From Anomaloglossus baeobatrachus (lineage: Eukaryota > Chordata > Amphibia > Anura > Aromobatidae), in the NCBI RefSeq assembly GCF_048569485.1, contig NC_134355.1, positions 561,341,642 through 561,405,641 of the forward strand: DNA of 64,000 nucleotides, read 5' to 3'. The notes beneath the pieces were generated by a model. The model was not told the origin of the DNA. It searched no databases and saw nothing but the letters and a program-made list of their open reading frames with translations. The translations under genes and the position numbers were made by a program. Shown here piece after piece: positions 24,458-35,993 of this stretch (the stretch's first letter is position 1; each line of letters starts with the position of its first letter).

Positions 24458-26666
24458 TAAGCCGTGTTTTAATCATTTAAACCTCTGCACTTTCTGGGAT
24501 TATTGGTCTAGTGGGCAGTCCTATTAATGAGTGATATCTTTGTTAGTGTAATATAAGAGTTAATACTGAGATAGTAGTCAATCACTGATAAGCTTCCAAT
24601 GCTCTATAACATGATTGTGACAGGTTTTCTTTTTAAGATTGTCCATACAGCAGTAGTAATTTGGTAATCATATTATTTACAGACATTTTGGATAACAGGC
24701 AGTGCAAACATTTTAATTGTCACCTTCATATTATCTTCTCAGAAACTTGCAAAAATGGCACTCAATGATTACTTTATTAGAATTGGTAACACACATGGTT
24801 GTATGTCCTTTTGACACGTTTGCAAAAATTGTCGATAAAACAAAATTAAAAAAAAAGTCAATATACTGTATCTGTGAGCAGAAGGTAATTCAAACCAACG
24901 TAAACTATCATTATTTTTTAGATCTCTGTTCCTTGTAACATTGGAGCTTTACTTCATTGCTGGCCGTGTGTAAGTTTTCAGTGTTGTATTTTCCATTGTT
25001 ATTACGAAAGCCTTGTGTGTTCTCCACGTTGATAGATGTCCTACATGTGAAGTTATCACATGCTGTCATGGCTGCTTCAACAGGTGGACAAATCTGTGAG
25101 GACGATGACTCCCATCATGAGGTAGGGTTTCTATTTTTCTGGTTCATTTTGGATTAAGCAAAGATTGCGTCTTCATCTGTGTCTCTACAACATGTAACCC
25201 CCAGTACTCATGGGGCCGAGGCTGTTTGATCACATTGAAGATCATACTGCAGTGAACTTTACTAATGACATTCAACATCAAGAACCAGGAGCTCTTGATA
25301 TTTCTTTATCCAATATGGTATTGTGTATATTATAACCAACAGTGGGCACAAATCTGTACATTTGTCAATACAGTAAGATAAAAGAGAGAACAAAGTGGAT
25401 GCTTCATCTGGAATCAGCAGAGAATACAGAAGATGTAACTCTGTTTTCAAGGTCATTACTAGGACTGGGTTAATGCATACTCCATTATTATTATTATTAT
25501 TAATATTATTATTATTTAACTTCGAGTGAGGATTGCTTTCTATTGTTGGCTTATGGGTGAACCAATTATGTCATGAATTTATGAGGATGTACTGATGTAT
25601 TTCCAGAAGCTGTGAGATTGCTTTTGGATTTCCTCTTATTAAAACCCTTGTATTTATGTTTTTTAATGTAGATTTTTTTTGTCTTAATAAAATCATTGTT
25701 GTTTGCATTATATATGAATTGAGGGGTCACATACTATAAGATACTCCATTTTTCAGGACTGCAATTTGGGGCTACTCGCAGCATAATCTCAAAAGCATCC
25801 AGGGAAGAATCTGGATATCTTTAGCTTAATAAATCAGTAGTAAAGAAATCCACTCAAATGTAGATTACAGTGGAAATTAGAACAATTTTGGATTTCTGTG
25901 TAATAATGTAGAATATTATATACATTGATACCATATTTTATTACCATTAAAAAAGGTCAGTTTATTATGACCAGTAGTTCATTTTTTGTAAAGTAGTTAC
26001 TTTGCTTATATTATTGAGGTCAAATCACTGGAAGGTATTAGAAGATCAGGGTTTTACGTTTGGCCATTTATTTTTCGAGGGCCTGTAATTACAATAAGCC
26101 ATCATTATTTGATTGGTGGGGGTGTGACAATCCGCTGTTACCACCTTGCATGTTGCCGCAATGCTGAAGCTTTGTTATTTCTATAGCGGTGCAACCGGGT
26201 ACTACAGATCCATACCTATTGATGTTATTGGGCTTGGATCTGTAGTACTCAGCCACGGCCGCTATAGCTCTCATTGAGCTGCTGTGTTCTGGCAACATTC
26301 AAAAACTTCCAGCCAAAACTGGTAACAGCTATTTGGAGGGGGTGCCAAGAACTGGATATTTACTGATCAGATATTGATAGCCTATTATAAAATTAATCCA
26401 TCAGTATTGTAAACCTGAAAAAGGCCTTTGAAGTTTGCAACGTTTGACCAGAAGATAAAAATCACAGATTGAGCACAATGTCCATGCTGGTAAATGACTT
26501 TTAGATCTTTGAGGTGGGAAATATTAACAAATTACATATTTTGAAGTCAGCATCTTAATGTATAGTGTAATGGTGGAGACTACAAGATATAAGGACAGGC
26601 AACAAGTGATCCAACAACTTATAATTAACTGGTCAACACAAGTGTATATGTGGTTCATTGGGATAT
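24458..26666. other. ALN 3' flank; no gene seen
   Basis: AT-rich sequence downstream of the ALN stop. It holds an ATT microsatellite (about 25483-25518) and a repeat with two near-mirror TACTACAGATCC / GGATCTGTAGTACT words (about 26200-26255). On the minus strand AATAAA words at about 26067 and 25959 could serve ALN polyadenylation, but this cannot be decided here. Confidence 0.45.
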
Positions 26667-26828
26667 TTAGTAATATGGTCCACTAGGTTCTGGAGGGTCA
26701 ATAGTGTGAATGAGAATCAGCTGTCCTGTAGGTTGGGGGATGTGTTTGCCTTTGTGATACACCAGAGTTCCCTGAATAACAGTTGCAACAACTTGTCCCC
26801 AAAGTAAGAATCCCAGATAAGGGGTGAG
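26667..26828 (-). CDS. ALN: ALN last coding exon
   Basis: Starts after TTTTTCAG with [20 protein letters not shown], ends PEPSGPYY then TAA at 26669-26667. This is the C-terminal beta-sandwich part that composes the small domain of amidohydrolases. Confidence 0.93.
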   Translation of the reverse strand, partial: LTPYLGFLLWGQVVATVIQGTLVYHKGKHIPQPTGQLILIHTIDPPEPSGPYY

Positions 26829-29800
26829 CTGAAAAACATAGAAGAAGTATAAGAGATTGGTTAGACAAACTTATGACCACCGATATTACAAAAGCACAGC
26901 GCTAGGACAATCCTACACAATAGGCCCTAGTGGTTGAGCCTTTCTCTGGCTACAATTTACTTCTATTGCTCTAACTGCGCTCCAACTACAGTCATTGCAT
27001 TCAGTTAGCTATGTATAGTCGTACTGAATTCTTGTTCGTTGCACAACATAGCCGAGGTATATGGCGAATTGCCCAGACTGGATGTTTCCCACAAAATGGC
27101 CAACACGATCGCTCAGTGGTTAGCACTGCAGTCTTGGGTTCAAATCCCACCAATGACAACATCTGCAGAGAGTTTGTATGTTCTTCCCCTGTTTGCGTGG
27201 GTTTCCTTTAGGTTCTCCGATTTCCTCCCACACTCCAAAAGACATACAGATAGGGAATTTAGATTATGAGCCCCAATGGGGACAGTGATGAAGATGATCA
27301 CATCTGTAAAGCGCTGTGGAATTAATAACGCTATATAAGTGAGTAAAATAAAATAATTAAATAAATACTACAGGTCAGTTGACTTGTATGGACTTGAATG
27401 TTAGAGTATATTTGAGTCCCTCCTTAATAAGAGAATATTCTTATTACCTGGACTTTCTAGAAGGGCTAGAAGAAAGGATCTAGGATAGTAGCATGAAAAA
27501 TAAGTATCTTGGGTTTAATCTGAAAAACTGGAATAACATTCCCTAAAGAATCCACCTAAACCAAACACCCCCAATCCATTAAATCCACTTCCCTAAGGCC
27601 CCATTCAGATATATTAGGCTAGTTTCACACTTGCGTTCAGCGCATTCCGTCACTTTGGAGAATAGCGCAGTCTGTTAACGCACTGCGGTATTCTCGATAG
27701 ACTTGTATGGACGACGCGCTGTAACACAAGTGTCTGCGTTGCATCCGCTGGACGACGCAGCGTCGTTATTTTGACGCTGCGTCGGGTGGATGGAACGCAG
27801 CATGTAACGTTTTTCTGCGCTTGGCGGAGTGTCAAAAAAACGCAACCTGCAGGAATTCGTTAGAATGCGTCATTTGACGGATTCCGTTAACGCAGCTGTC
27901 TTTACACAACTGCGCATGCTCAGATGTGTACAGTCAAGGAAAAAAAACTACAACGGATTGCGTTATTTTGTACGATCTGTAGCATTGCGTTGTGCCACTA
28001 TGTGCAACGCATCCGTTGCATGCGTCACACAACGCAATGCTATGGATCCCGTCCAACGCAAGTGTGAAACTAGCCTAATTCTCACGTGCATGTTCTATCA
28101 TTGTTTTTCATGGACAGAACACATACACACTATAAGTCTATGGGGCTGTTCACATGTCTTTTTTTTTGTAGACTGATTGTCTCCACTACAAAAATGGATA
28201 CAAGACTATTCTTGACTTGATTTGTGGTTCAAATTGCCCATTTAAATGAATGGGTCCATAATAAAAGTGTAGGGCTAATATAGCACTTGGACGTTATTCG
28301 TTTTTTACTACCTAATGCACAATCTTTTTCATATGCATTAAAAACAGATTGCAGCAAGGTTGAATGAAGCCTTATTACAATGCAGAGTATATGTGGAACA
28401 TATTTTAGGAGTCTGTTGGATGACAGCTTGAGGTAGAGACTTAACAACATAGATAACCATAAATACCTTGTTTTTATGATGAATATTCTTCTCTTGCACC
28501 TAGAAAACAACCGATAATAGAATAATATAATACAATAATAAGAAACTGTACATACTGATAGATCAAGGGTGTATATAAGGAGGAAAGTGGGCCCCACAGG
28601 AAGAATGGGAGGGCCCCTGTTAAGACTGTTGGGTGCTCCAGACCAGTGCAGAGGTTTGCTGTTCTCACCACTTTTCCATCAGTCCTCCACCCTTGTTTGC
28701 GAATGTAAGGGGTGGACGGTCCCCTTACAAAGAGGAGTAGTTTTCCCCCCCTGAAGATACCCCATGCTGGGGTAGATAAAGTTGTAATGTTAATGTTAAT
28801 GATAAATTGTGTTTATACTGTTTTAGTGGGTTTCCCCTAGTGGCCGGGTGGGACGGCTGTCCCCATAGAAACAGTGCAGGAGAGAGGTGGAGCCGGCAGC
28901 TGGGGGGAGGGAGAGAGTGTGTGGTAGGAAAAAGGTTTTTGAGTCTGGAGGCAGTCGAGTCCGGGACAGGAGAGAAGGAGCAGTGGGGGCAGGGTGTGGG
29001 AGCTAGGTGAACAGCGTACGAAGAACAGAGAAAGAGAAAGTGTCCTCTATGGTGAAACAGGTTTGAGTGGGTCAGGTCTGCGGTAGCCAGAGTGGGAGCC
29101 CAGGTGAAGTAGAGTAGCCGGGCACATCCCCACGAGAGGAGACGACAAGAAGAGGTGTTCTCCCATCAGGAGTTGTGAAACGACGCTATCAGCTTACTGC
29201 CACTGTTGTGAAGATGTGTGCAATAAACGTGCCTTCTGATTCAACTGATCTTCGTCTGCAAAGTCTTTATACGTCTGACAGCATTCTCTGTATCACCACA
29301 CTCTGCCCCACCAAACAATCTCCTGTCCCAATAGTGACGGCGGAGTCGGGGGTTAGCCTGATAGAAAAAGGGGCCACGACTACAACCCCCGAGGCACCCC
29401 CGGCACCCCATTACATGTGGCGTAGTCAGCAGGATCCGGATTATCTGCAGGGGGTCCCGGTCCCCGAATGTGAAGACCAAGTGGTGCCTAAGGCGTTGGA
29501 CCAGGCACAGGACGGTACTAAAATGGCCGCCATCTTCACGAACACAGTGAGCGCGCGAAGAATTGGCGCCAAACGAAAAACCCTGAGTTGGCCGACGAAG
29601 AAAAAGAAGTACAGAGTGCGCCGCCCAAAGAGGGGAGGTGCTGGTCCCAAGATGTTGCTGAAGACATGTGAAGAGGGCGGCGTTACAGAAAAGAAGAGGC
29701 GTCGCCTGTGCTGGGTCGATTTGATGTGTGAGACTGGGGGTGGAGTGTATACAAGAGCGGGAAAAGACGGCCCGCCTCCACCTTCCCCAGCATCTCCACC

Positions 29801-32800
29801 GTCCCTGGCGCCATTACGAGAAGAGCTGCAAGAGACGCCAACTCCACTACTGACCTTAAGTGAGATGAGACTCAGATGAAGCAGCGAGCTGCAGCGGGCG
29901 CGCTGGTGGCAACCAGCCTGGGGAGAGGACGCCCGAGTCAGACTGCAGCTGAAGAAGCCCTTACTATTAAACTACCGGCTGTGCCAGGAGGTCCGGAGCG
30001 GCCCGCAAAAGTAACGTGGGTCACTTCCTGGGATGCCGTGACCGGTGAGACATCTACGGAAGTCCGGGCCACCTACAAGACACTACTACAGCCGGGAAGT
30101 GAAATGCTGGGAACACCTCTCCAGAGTCCGGAGGTGGTTATACCAGACCAGGTGGGTCCTCCAGCCCCCACAGAAGTTCCGGCCCCGGGAGAGCAGCATG
30201 CCCGGGAGTTAGAGGAAGATGAGTGGGGATTCTTCTGGGAGCCGGTAAAACCGGCGCCCCTGACCCTACGACAGTCCCCACCACCTGGAACCGATCCAGT
30301 GCAAGAGAGGTTGCTGGCCGAGACCGTGGCCCGTGAGATGATGGACGGTCCCCTTAGCGAAGAGTTTGACCGGCAATGCACCGTTGGCACCGTGGTCAAA
30401 TTCAATCAGGCGGAGGGCTATGGGTTCATAGAGGACGAAGAGACCGGGGATCATTTTTTCTACAACCGGGTTAACCTGGACACTGAGGGCTTGCCCCAAC
30501 GTTTGCATACCTTGTTCCCAGGGAGAAAAAGTGAAATTCCGGAGAGAAGTGGGATGCCGGGGCCTATTTGCCGTAGGAGTGACCCGGACGCCCACTGCTC
30601 AAGAGGCCGCACAATGGCAACAAGAGATTGAATGGGAAGAGTGTCAGTGCCGGAGACGTACACAGCGGAGACCGGTGCTGGCTGAGGCCTACCGGCCGAG
30701 AATCACGCTGGCGGTGTCGCCAGAAGTCACTACAGGACTGATAGCTGAGCTGGAAAAGGAGACGCCGGCGGTATTGGCGATTCGTCAACGCATGGTGACA
30801 CACCCGGTGGTCGTCGTCGGAAGTCCACGGCCGTCATGTTTAGCTACCCCATCACCCCCGTCAGGGGTTGAGGAGCCCAAACCGGAGACAGAGGAGGTAG
30901 AGCCCCCGATCAACTATGAACCGTTCCGGAGGCTGCGCCGCTTGCCAGGCCAATCCCTGTCCGACTATGTGAGGGCTCAGCGGGCTGAATGGCAGCGTGC
31001 ATACCACCCCGAGTGAATCATAGCGACCGGAGGTGGTGGACATACTTGTGTTAAGTACCGGAGTTATGGAGAAGAACCGGTGAAGAGTTAAAGTTGTAAC
31101 CACGTTCAAGGTACCGAGCCCGGAGGGAGCCTGATGCTGAACTGTGCAAGGACTCCCCTCCGTGATGTTGACGGAGGCTTTATTGTTTGTGTTCCCTGCC
31201 TGCAAAGACCAGGAGTGCTGTGAGAGCCTCCGGGCAGAAGATCAGCCAAGACCGGGAGCGCCTGTTAACGGCCTCCGGGCAAATCTACTGCAAAGACCGG
31301 GAGATCCCTTGGAAGGACTCCGGGCGCCGGACTTGTGCGCCCCTTGAGTGTGCCTTTATGTGAACATTTTAAGGTTTTTATAAAAGTGACTTTGCTGCTA
31401 AGTTTGTGTTTTGCAGGTGCGGGCCTTGCCGGGAGGCTAAGGCAAAAAGAGGGGAGGAATGTAAGGGGTGGACGGTCCCCTTACAAAGAGGAGTAGTTTT
31501 CCCCCCCTGAAGATACCCCATGCTGGGGTAGATAAAGTTGTAATGTTAATGTTAATGATAAATTGTGTTTATACTGTTTTAGTGGGTTTCCCCTAGTGGC
31601 CGGGTGGGACGGCTGTCCCCATAGAAACAGTGCAGGAGAGAGGTGGAGCCGGCAGCTGGGGGGAGGGAGAGAGTGTGTGGTAGGAAAAAGGTTTTTGAGT
31701 CTGGAGGCAGTTGAGTCCGGGACAGGAGAGAAGGAGCAGTGGGGGCAGGGTGTGGGAGCTAGGTGAACAGCGTACGAAGAACAGAGAAAGAGAAAGTGTC
31801 CTCTATGGTGAAACAGGTTTGAGTGGGTCAGGTCTGCGGTAGCCGGAGTGGGAGCCCCAGGTGAAGTAGAGTAGCCGGGCACATCCCCACGAGAGGAGAC
31901 GACAAGAAGAGGTGTTCCCCCATCAGGAGTTGTGAAACGACGCTATCAGCTTACTGCCACTGTTGTGAAGATGTGTGCAATAAACGTGCCTTCTGATTCA
32001 ACTGATCTTCGTCTGCAAAGTCTTTATACGTCTGACAGCGTTCTCTGTATCACCACACTCTGCCCCACCAAACAAATCTCCTGTCCCAATAGTGACGGCG
32101 GAGTCGGGGGGTTAGCCTGATAGAAAAAGGGGCCACGACTACAACCCCCGAGGCACCCCCCGACACCCCGTTACACTAATATTTCACTGAGTGTCTATAA
32201 AGGTTGTCAACACTTAATAACAAAGAGGACAGGACCATCTCTCCAGGCGGAGTATAGGGGCTACGTACATACTTGAGATAGATGTAAGCTTTTAATAGGA
32301 CTGAATTTACCTCATTATTTATTAAAAAATATATAATAATCACTAAAGCCTAGTGGTGTCTTTTGGTCTTTCCATCTAGCTGTAAATGATCCATAGATAG
32401 GGAATAGATGTTGTATACTGTGTATTTCATCTCCTAATTCCCTACATATTATTGCGGTATATAAAGAAGATGCAGCAATGTCTTTAGTACTCATTTTAAG
32501 GCTAGGGCCGCACTTTGCGTTCTCCTACTTGCAGTTCTAAACGCACGTTTTGGGCTTAATTGTTTTGACCAAAGTTGCCTTTTTCAGAAATTTAGCGCTG
32601 AAAACGCATGCGTATTTACCACGTTTTAGATGCGTTTTCAGCGCTTTTTACCTGCTTTTCCACCTGCGTTTTGATAGATGCATTTTGAACATCATGACAC
32701 TGCTAAATAAAGTTTAAATAGTCAAACTCAATGAAAAAATTGGAAAAAAAGAAACAAATCTATATTTTTGTGAAAAATAATGAAAATAGATTAATTTAAT

Positions 32801-35572
32801 GAAATTATAGCGGTAATATGATATTTAATGGAAAAATAGCAATGTTTATTTAAATTCTTATTTTTAATTGTCAGACTATGTGTGTGTGTAAAGGGACATA
32901 TGAAATGATTATTTTGAAGTCCAAAACGCATGTTTTCTGCACTGGAAAAGCAGGTAAAATGCAGGAATTTGCTGGAATCTTGGTTTTTGCCATTTCTCAT
33001 AGACTTCAATGTTAGCAAAACGCATCCAAAATGGCAAAAACAATTGACATGTTGCGTCTTTGAACGCATGGTTTTTGCCACAAAATATGCAAATTAAACG
33101 CAGCGTTTTAAAACGCAAAGTGGGGTCTAGAAATCCCCATTTTCCATAGACTTTGCTGGAAAATCAAACCACATGCCTTTTTGCATGAAAAAGGTGCATC
33201 TCAAAACGGACCTAAAAAGCACCAAAGACGCAGGTGGAAATGCAAAGTGGGGCCCTAGCCTAATATTTACCTGAAACCTACTATCGGGATCCCAGATGAC
33301 CAGGTCTGCGTCACACCCTATTTTAATGCTTCCCTTACGATCTTCCAGGCTGCATAGCTTGGCTGGGTTCCTGCTCAATATACGAGATACATCTGGCAAT
33401 GAAAACCCTCGGATCCTCGCGGAAGTCCAAAAAAGGGAGAGCCCTTAGAACATAGAAAAGTGCACATCACAGTAAAATAAGAAAACTGAAACCGTTGTAC
33501 TAAATATGGGGCATTCTTTAAAAATCCCACCATAGCCTATCTTCTCACCTAGTTGTAGAGATGAAATCCCTCCCCAGGCCTTCAGGAAATCTCCATCTTG
33601 TAGGTGCTTAAGGTCTGGTGTGCATGGTGAGTGATCAGATACCACCATGTCTATGTTGCCCTGGAAAAGTGCATTCCATAGTGCCTCCTAGTGGTAAAGT
33701 TAGGAATTCCATATAGTTATTGTCGGCAAACATGTAACTGATTGACAATATGAAACAAAATGGCTAAGCAGACTTAAACTATTTATATAATTTAAATGCC
33801 ATAAATACTTCAATTTTGTTACTTTTAGCATTAAAGTCAAATAAATTATTTTTTTCTTTTTAGAATGCATGACATCTATTGCTGTTTTTTAGGATCAAAT
33901 TATTTTAGTTCCTATCCATTCTAAAATCAAAGGGATAAAGTCTCCCCTAGTGGAAAGTGCCAAGTTGTCATAAGGAGAAGCCATGATCCTCTGTAATTTA
34001 AACATGCAAAGATCTCTTACAGAGAAGAGGACAGGAATAGTGATGGGCGATCCCCCCCGATGGTCGGGATCGGGGAGACTCGTCCGATCATTTTGTAAAT
34101 ATCAAGATCGGGATCGAGATAACACGATCTTGCATCCGATCACCGATCTCGGGCTTTACAATTATGGGATGGGGCGGGGGAGGCTGTAAAATAAAGAATA
34201 CAGTTAATAATAAACATTGTCATTATACTTACAGGTCCCACGACGAGTCCTGCAGACTCTGTCTCCCGCCGCTTCTGTTTCCGAGTCCGATTATTGCTGT
34301 GCCCTCCCGGTAACCAAAGGACCTTCCGTGACGTCATAACATGTGACCAGTCATGTGGGAATGTTGTATTATCTCATTAGCTACAGACTGGGTCACATGA
34401 CTATGACATCATTCAAGGTCCTGTAGTGTCAGTGCATCTTGTCAGTACTCAGTGCTCGCCCGAGCATCTGAGCACTTGGTATACTCGGCGACCGTCGTGT
34501 ACTGGTTAAATGCTCGGACACATGCTCGGCGCTGCCTCCCTGCATGTACAGAGTCAGCCCACATGCAGGGATTGGCGTCACACACTGCAATGCCACAAGC
34601 CGGTGAATAGTGGCACCGGAAATGAGGTGATCGGAGATCACCGTTGCTATAGTAACCTGCTTGTTAGGTTACTATCGCAACAGTGACGTCACCGCTTACC
34701 AACCGGCAGCCTCTGCTCACTCATTGAATGATTAGACTGCACAGGGGAGCAGCGTTCTTCCTCCCATCCCGAGCTGTCTGATATAGCAGAGCTAGATTAA
34801 TTGAAAAAGACAGAAGACCAGGATCGTGGAGGGGTGAGAGGAAGTAATAAATATGGAGTCTCTAAGTGTGTCTGTGTATTTATTTCTAATAAAGTATTTT
34901 TTCTCTGTGTGGTGTCTTATTTTTTAACCCTTTATTGGAGATTCTTAATGGCCGGGTCAAACATGGCCTGACTAAGAATCTCGGGCTTAATACTAGCTGG
35001 TAAAACAAAGCTGGTATTAACCCCTTATTACCTAATGTGCCAACCACCACCAGGGCTGCTGGAGGAGTTGGATACAGCACCAGAAGATGGAGCGTCTATG
35101 AAGGCGACATTTTCTGGGGCGGCTGCAGTCTGCAATTTGCAGTACGGGAGGCAGAGAACTTGGGTCACCCAGCGCTGTGGATTCCAATCTCCAGCTGCAT
35201 AGTTGTACTCGGCTGGACAGAAAAATTGTGCGAAGCCTACGTCGGTTTGTTTTTGCTAATTTCATTAAATTCATGCAGTGGGGGTTAGCAGCCAGTAGCT
35301 GCTTGTATTACCCTTAGCTAGCAATAGAAAATGCAGCGGGAGCCCACGCATTTTTTTTTTTATATTTTTTTTAAATAACAAAAAAATAAAAATAAAAAAA
35401 ATGGCTTCCCTGTATTTTGATTGCCAGCAAAGGGAAAGCCAGGTAGATGGGAGTGGCAGCCTCTAGCAGTCTGCTTTATGTGCGCTGAGAATCTAAAATA
35501 CCGCGGAGTTCTACGTCATTTTTTAAAACTATTTCTTTTCATACAACTATATATTGTGCACAATATATAAAG

Positions 35573-35651
<79 letters not shown>

Positions 35652-35946
35652 CAACTCTGGCAAAAATTAAGAGATCACTGCAAAATTTTCATTTTCTGAT
35701 TTTTCTCCTTATATTTTGAGTACAATGTAAATTGTTCTTTTATTCTATAAACTACTGACAACATGTCTCCGAATTTCCAAGCAATAAATGTTGTATTTAC
35801 TTTACAAGTTACATTTTACTCAAAGATATAAATAATATATTATATATATAATATATAAGAGAAATATATAATACTAGAAGGGGGCCCAATTCTACGCATC
35901 GGGTATTCTAGAATTTACGTATTGTGTAGTTAATGTATGATTTTTG

Positions 35947-35993
<47 letters not shown>

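Larger units (their letters stand above)
28704..32175 (+). mobile_element. Non-autonomous LTR element carrying a cold-shock domain
   Basis: Two LTRs of about 712-716 bp (TGTAAGGGGTGGACGG...TTACA) flank a 2.0 kb interior. TGGCGTAGTCAGCAGGATCC after the left LTR is the likely primer site and AAAAAGAGGGGAGGAA before the right LTR the purine tract. No protease, polymerase or integrase is present. LTRs differ at roughly nine sites by eye (about 1.2%), so it is young. The flanks CGAA/CTAA give at best a weak target duplication. It lies in an ALN intron in antisense orientation. The interior is probably broken and is treated as a fossil. Confidence 0.88.

Noticed and set aside
24957-25157. Possible first exon (MAASTGGQICEDDDSHHE followed by a GTAGGG donor)
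   Set aside because: Short, no recognised family, no matching downstream exon on the plus strand.
27120-27165. Functional tRNA gene
   Set aside because: Box A and box B are present but the sequence continues into a SINE body and L2 tail, without a tRNA acceptor stem.
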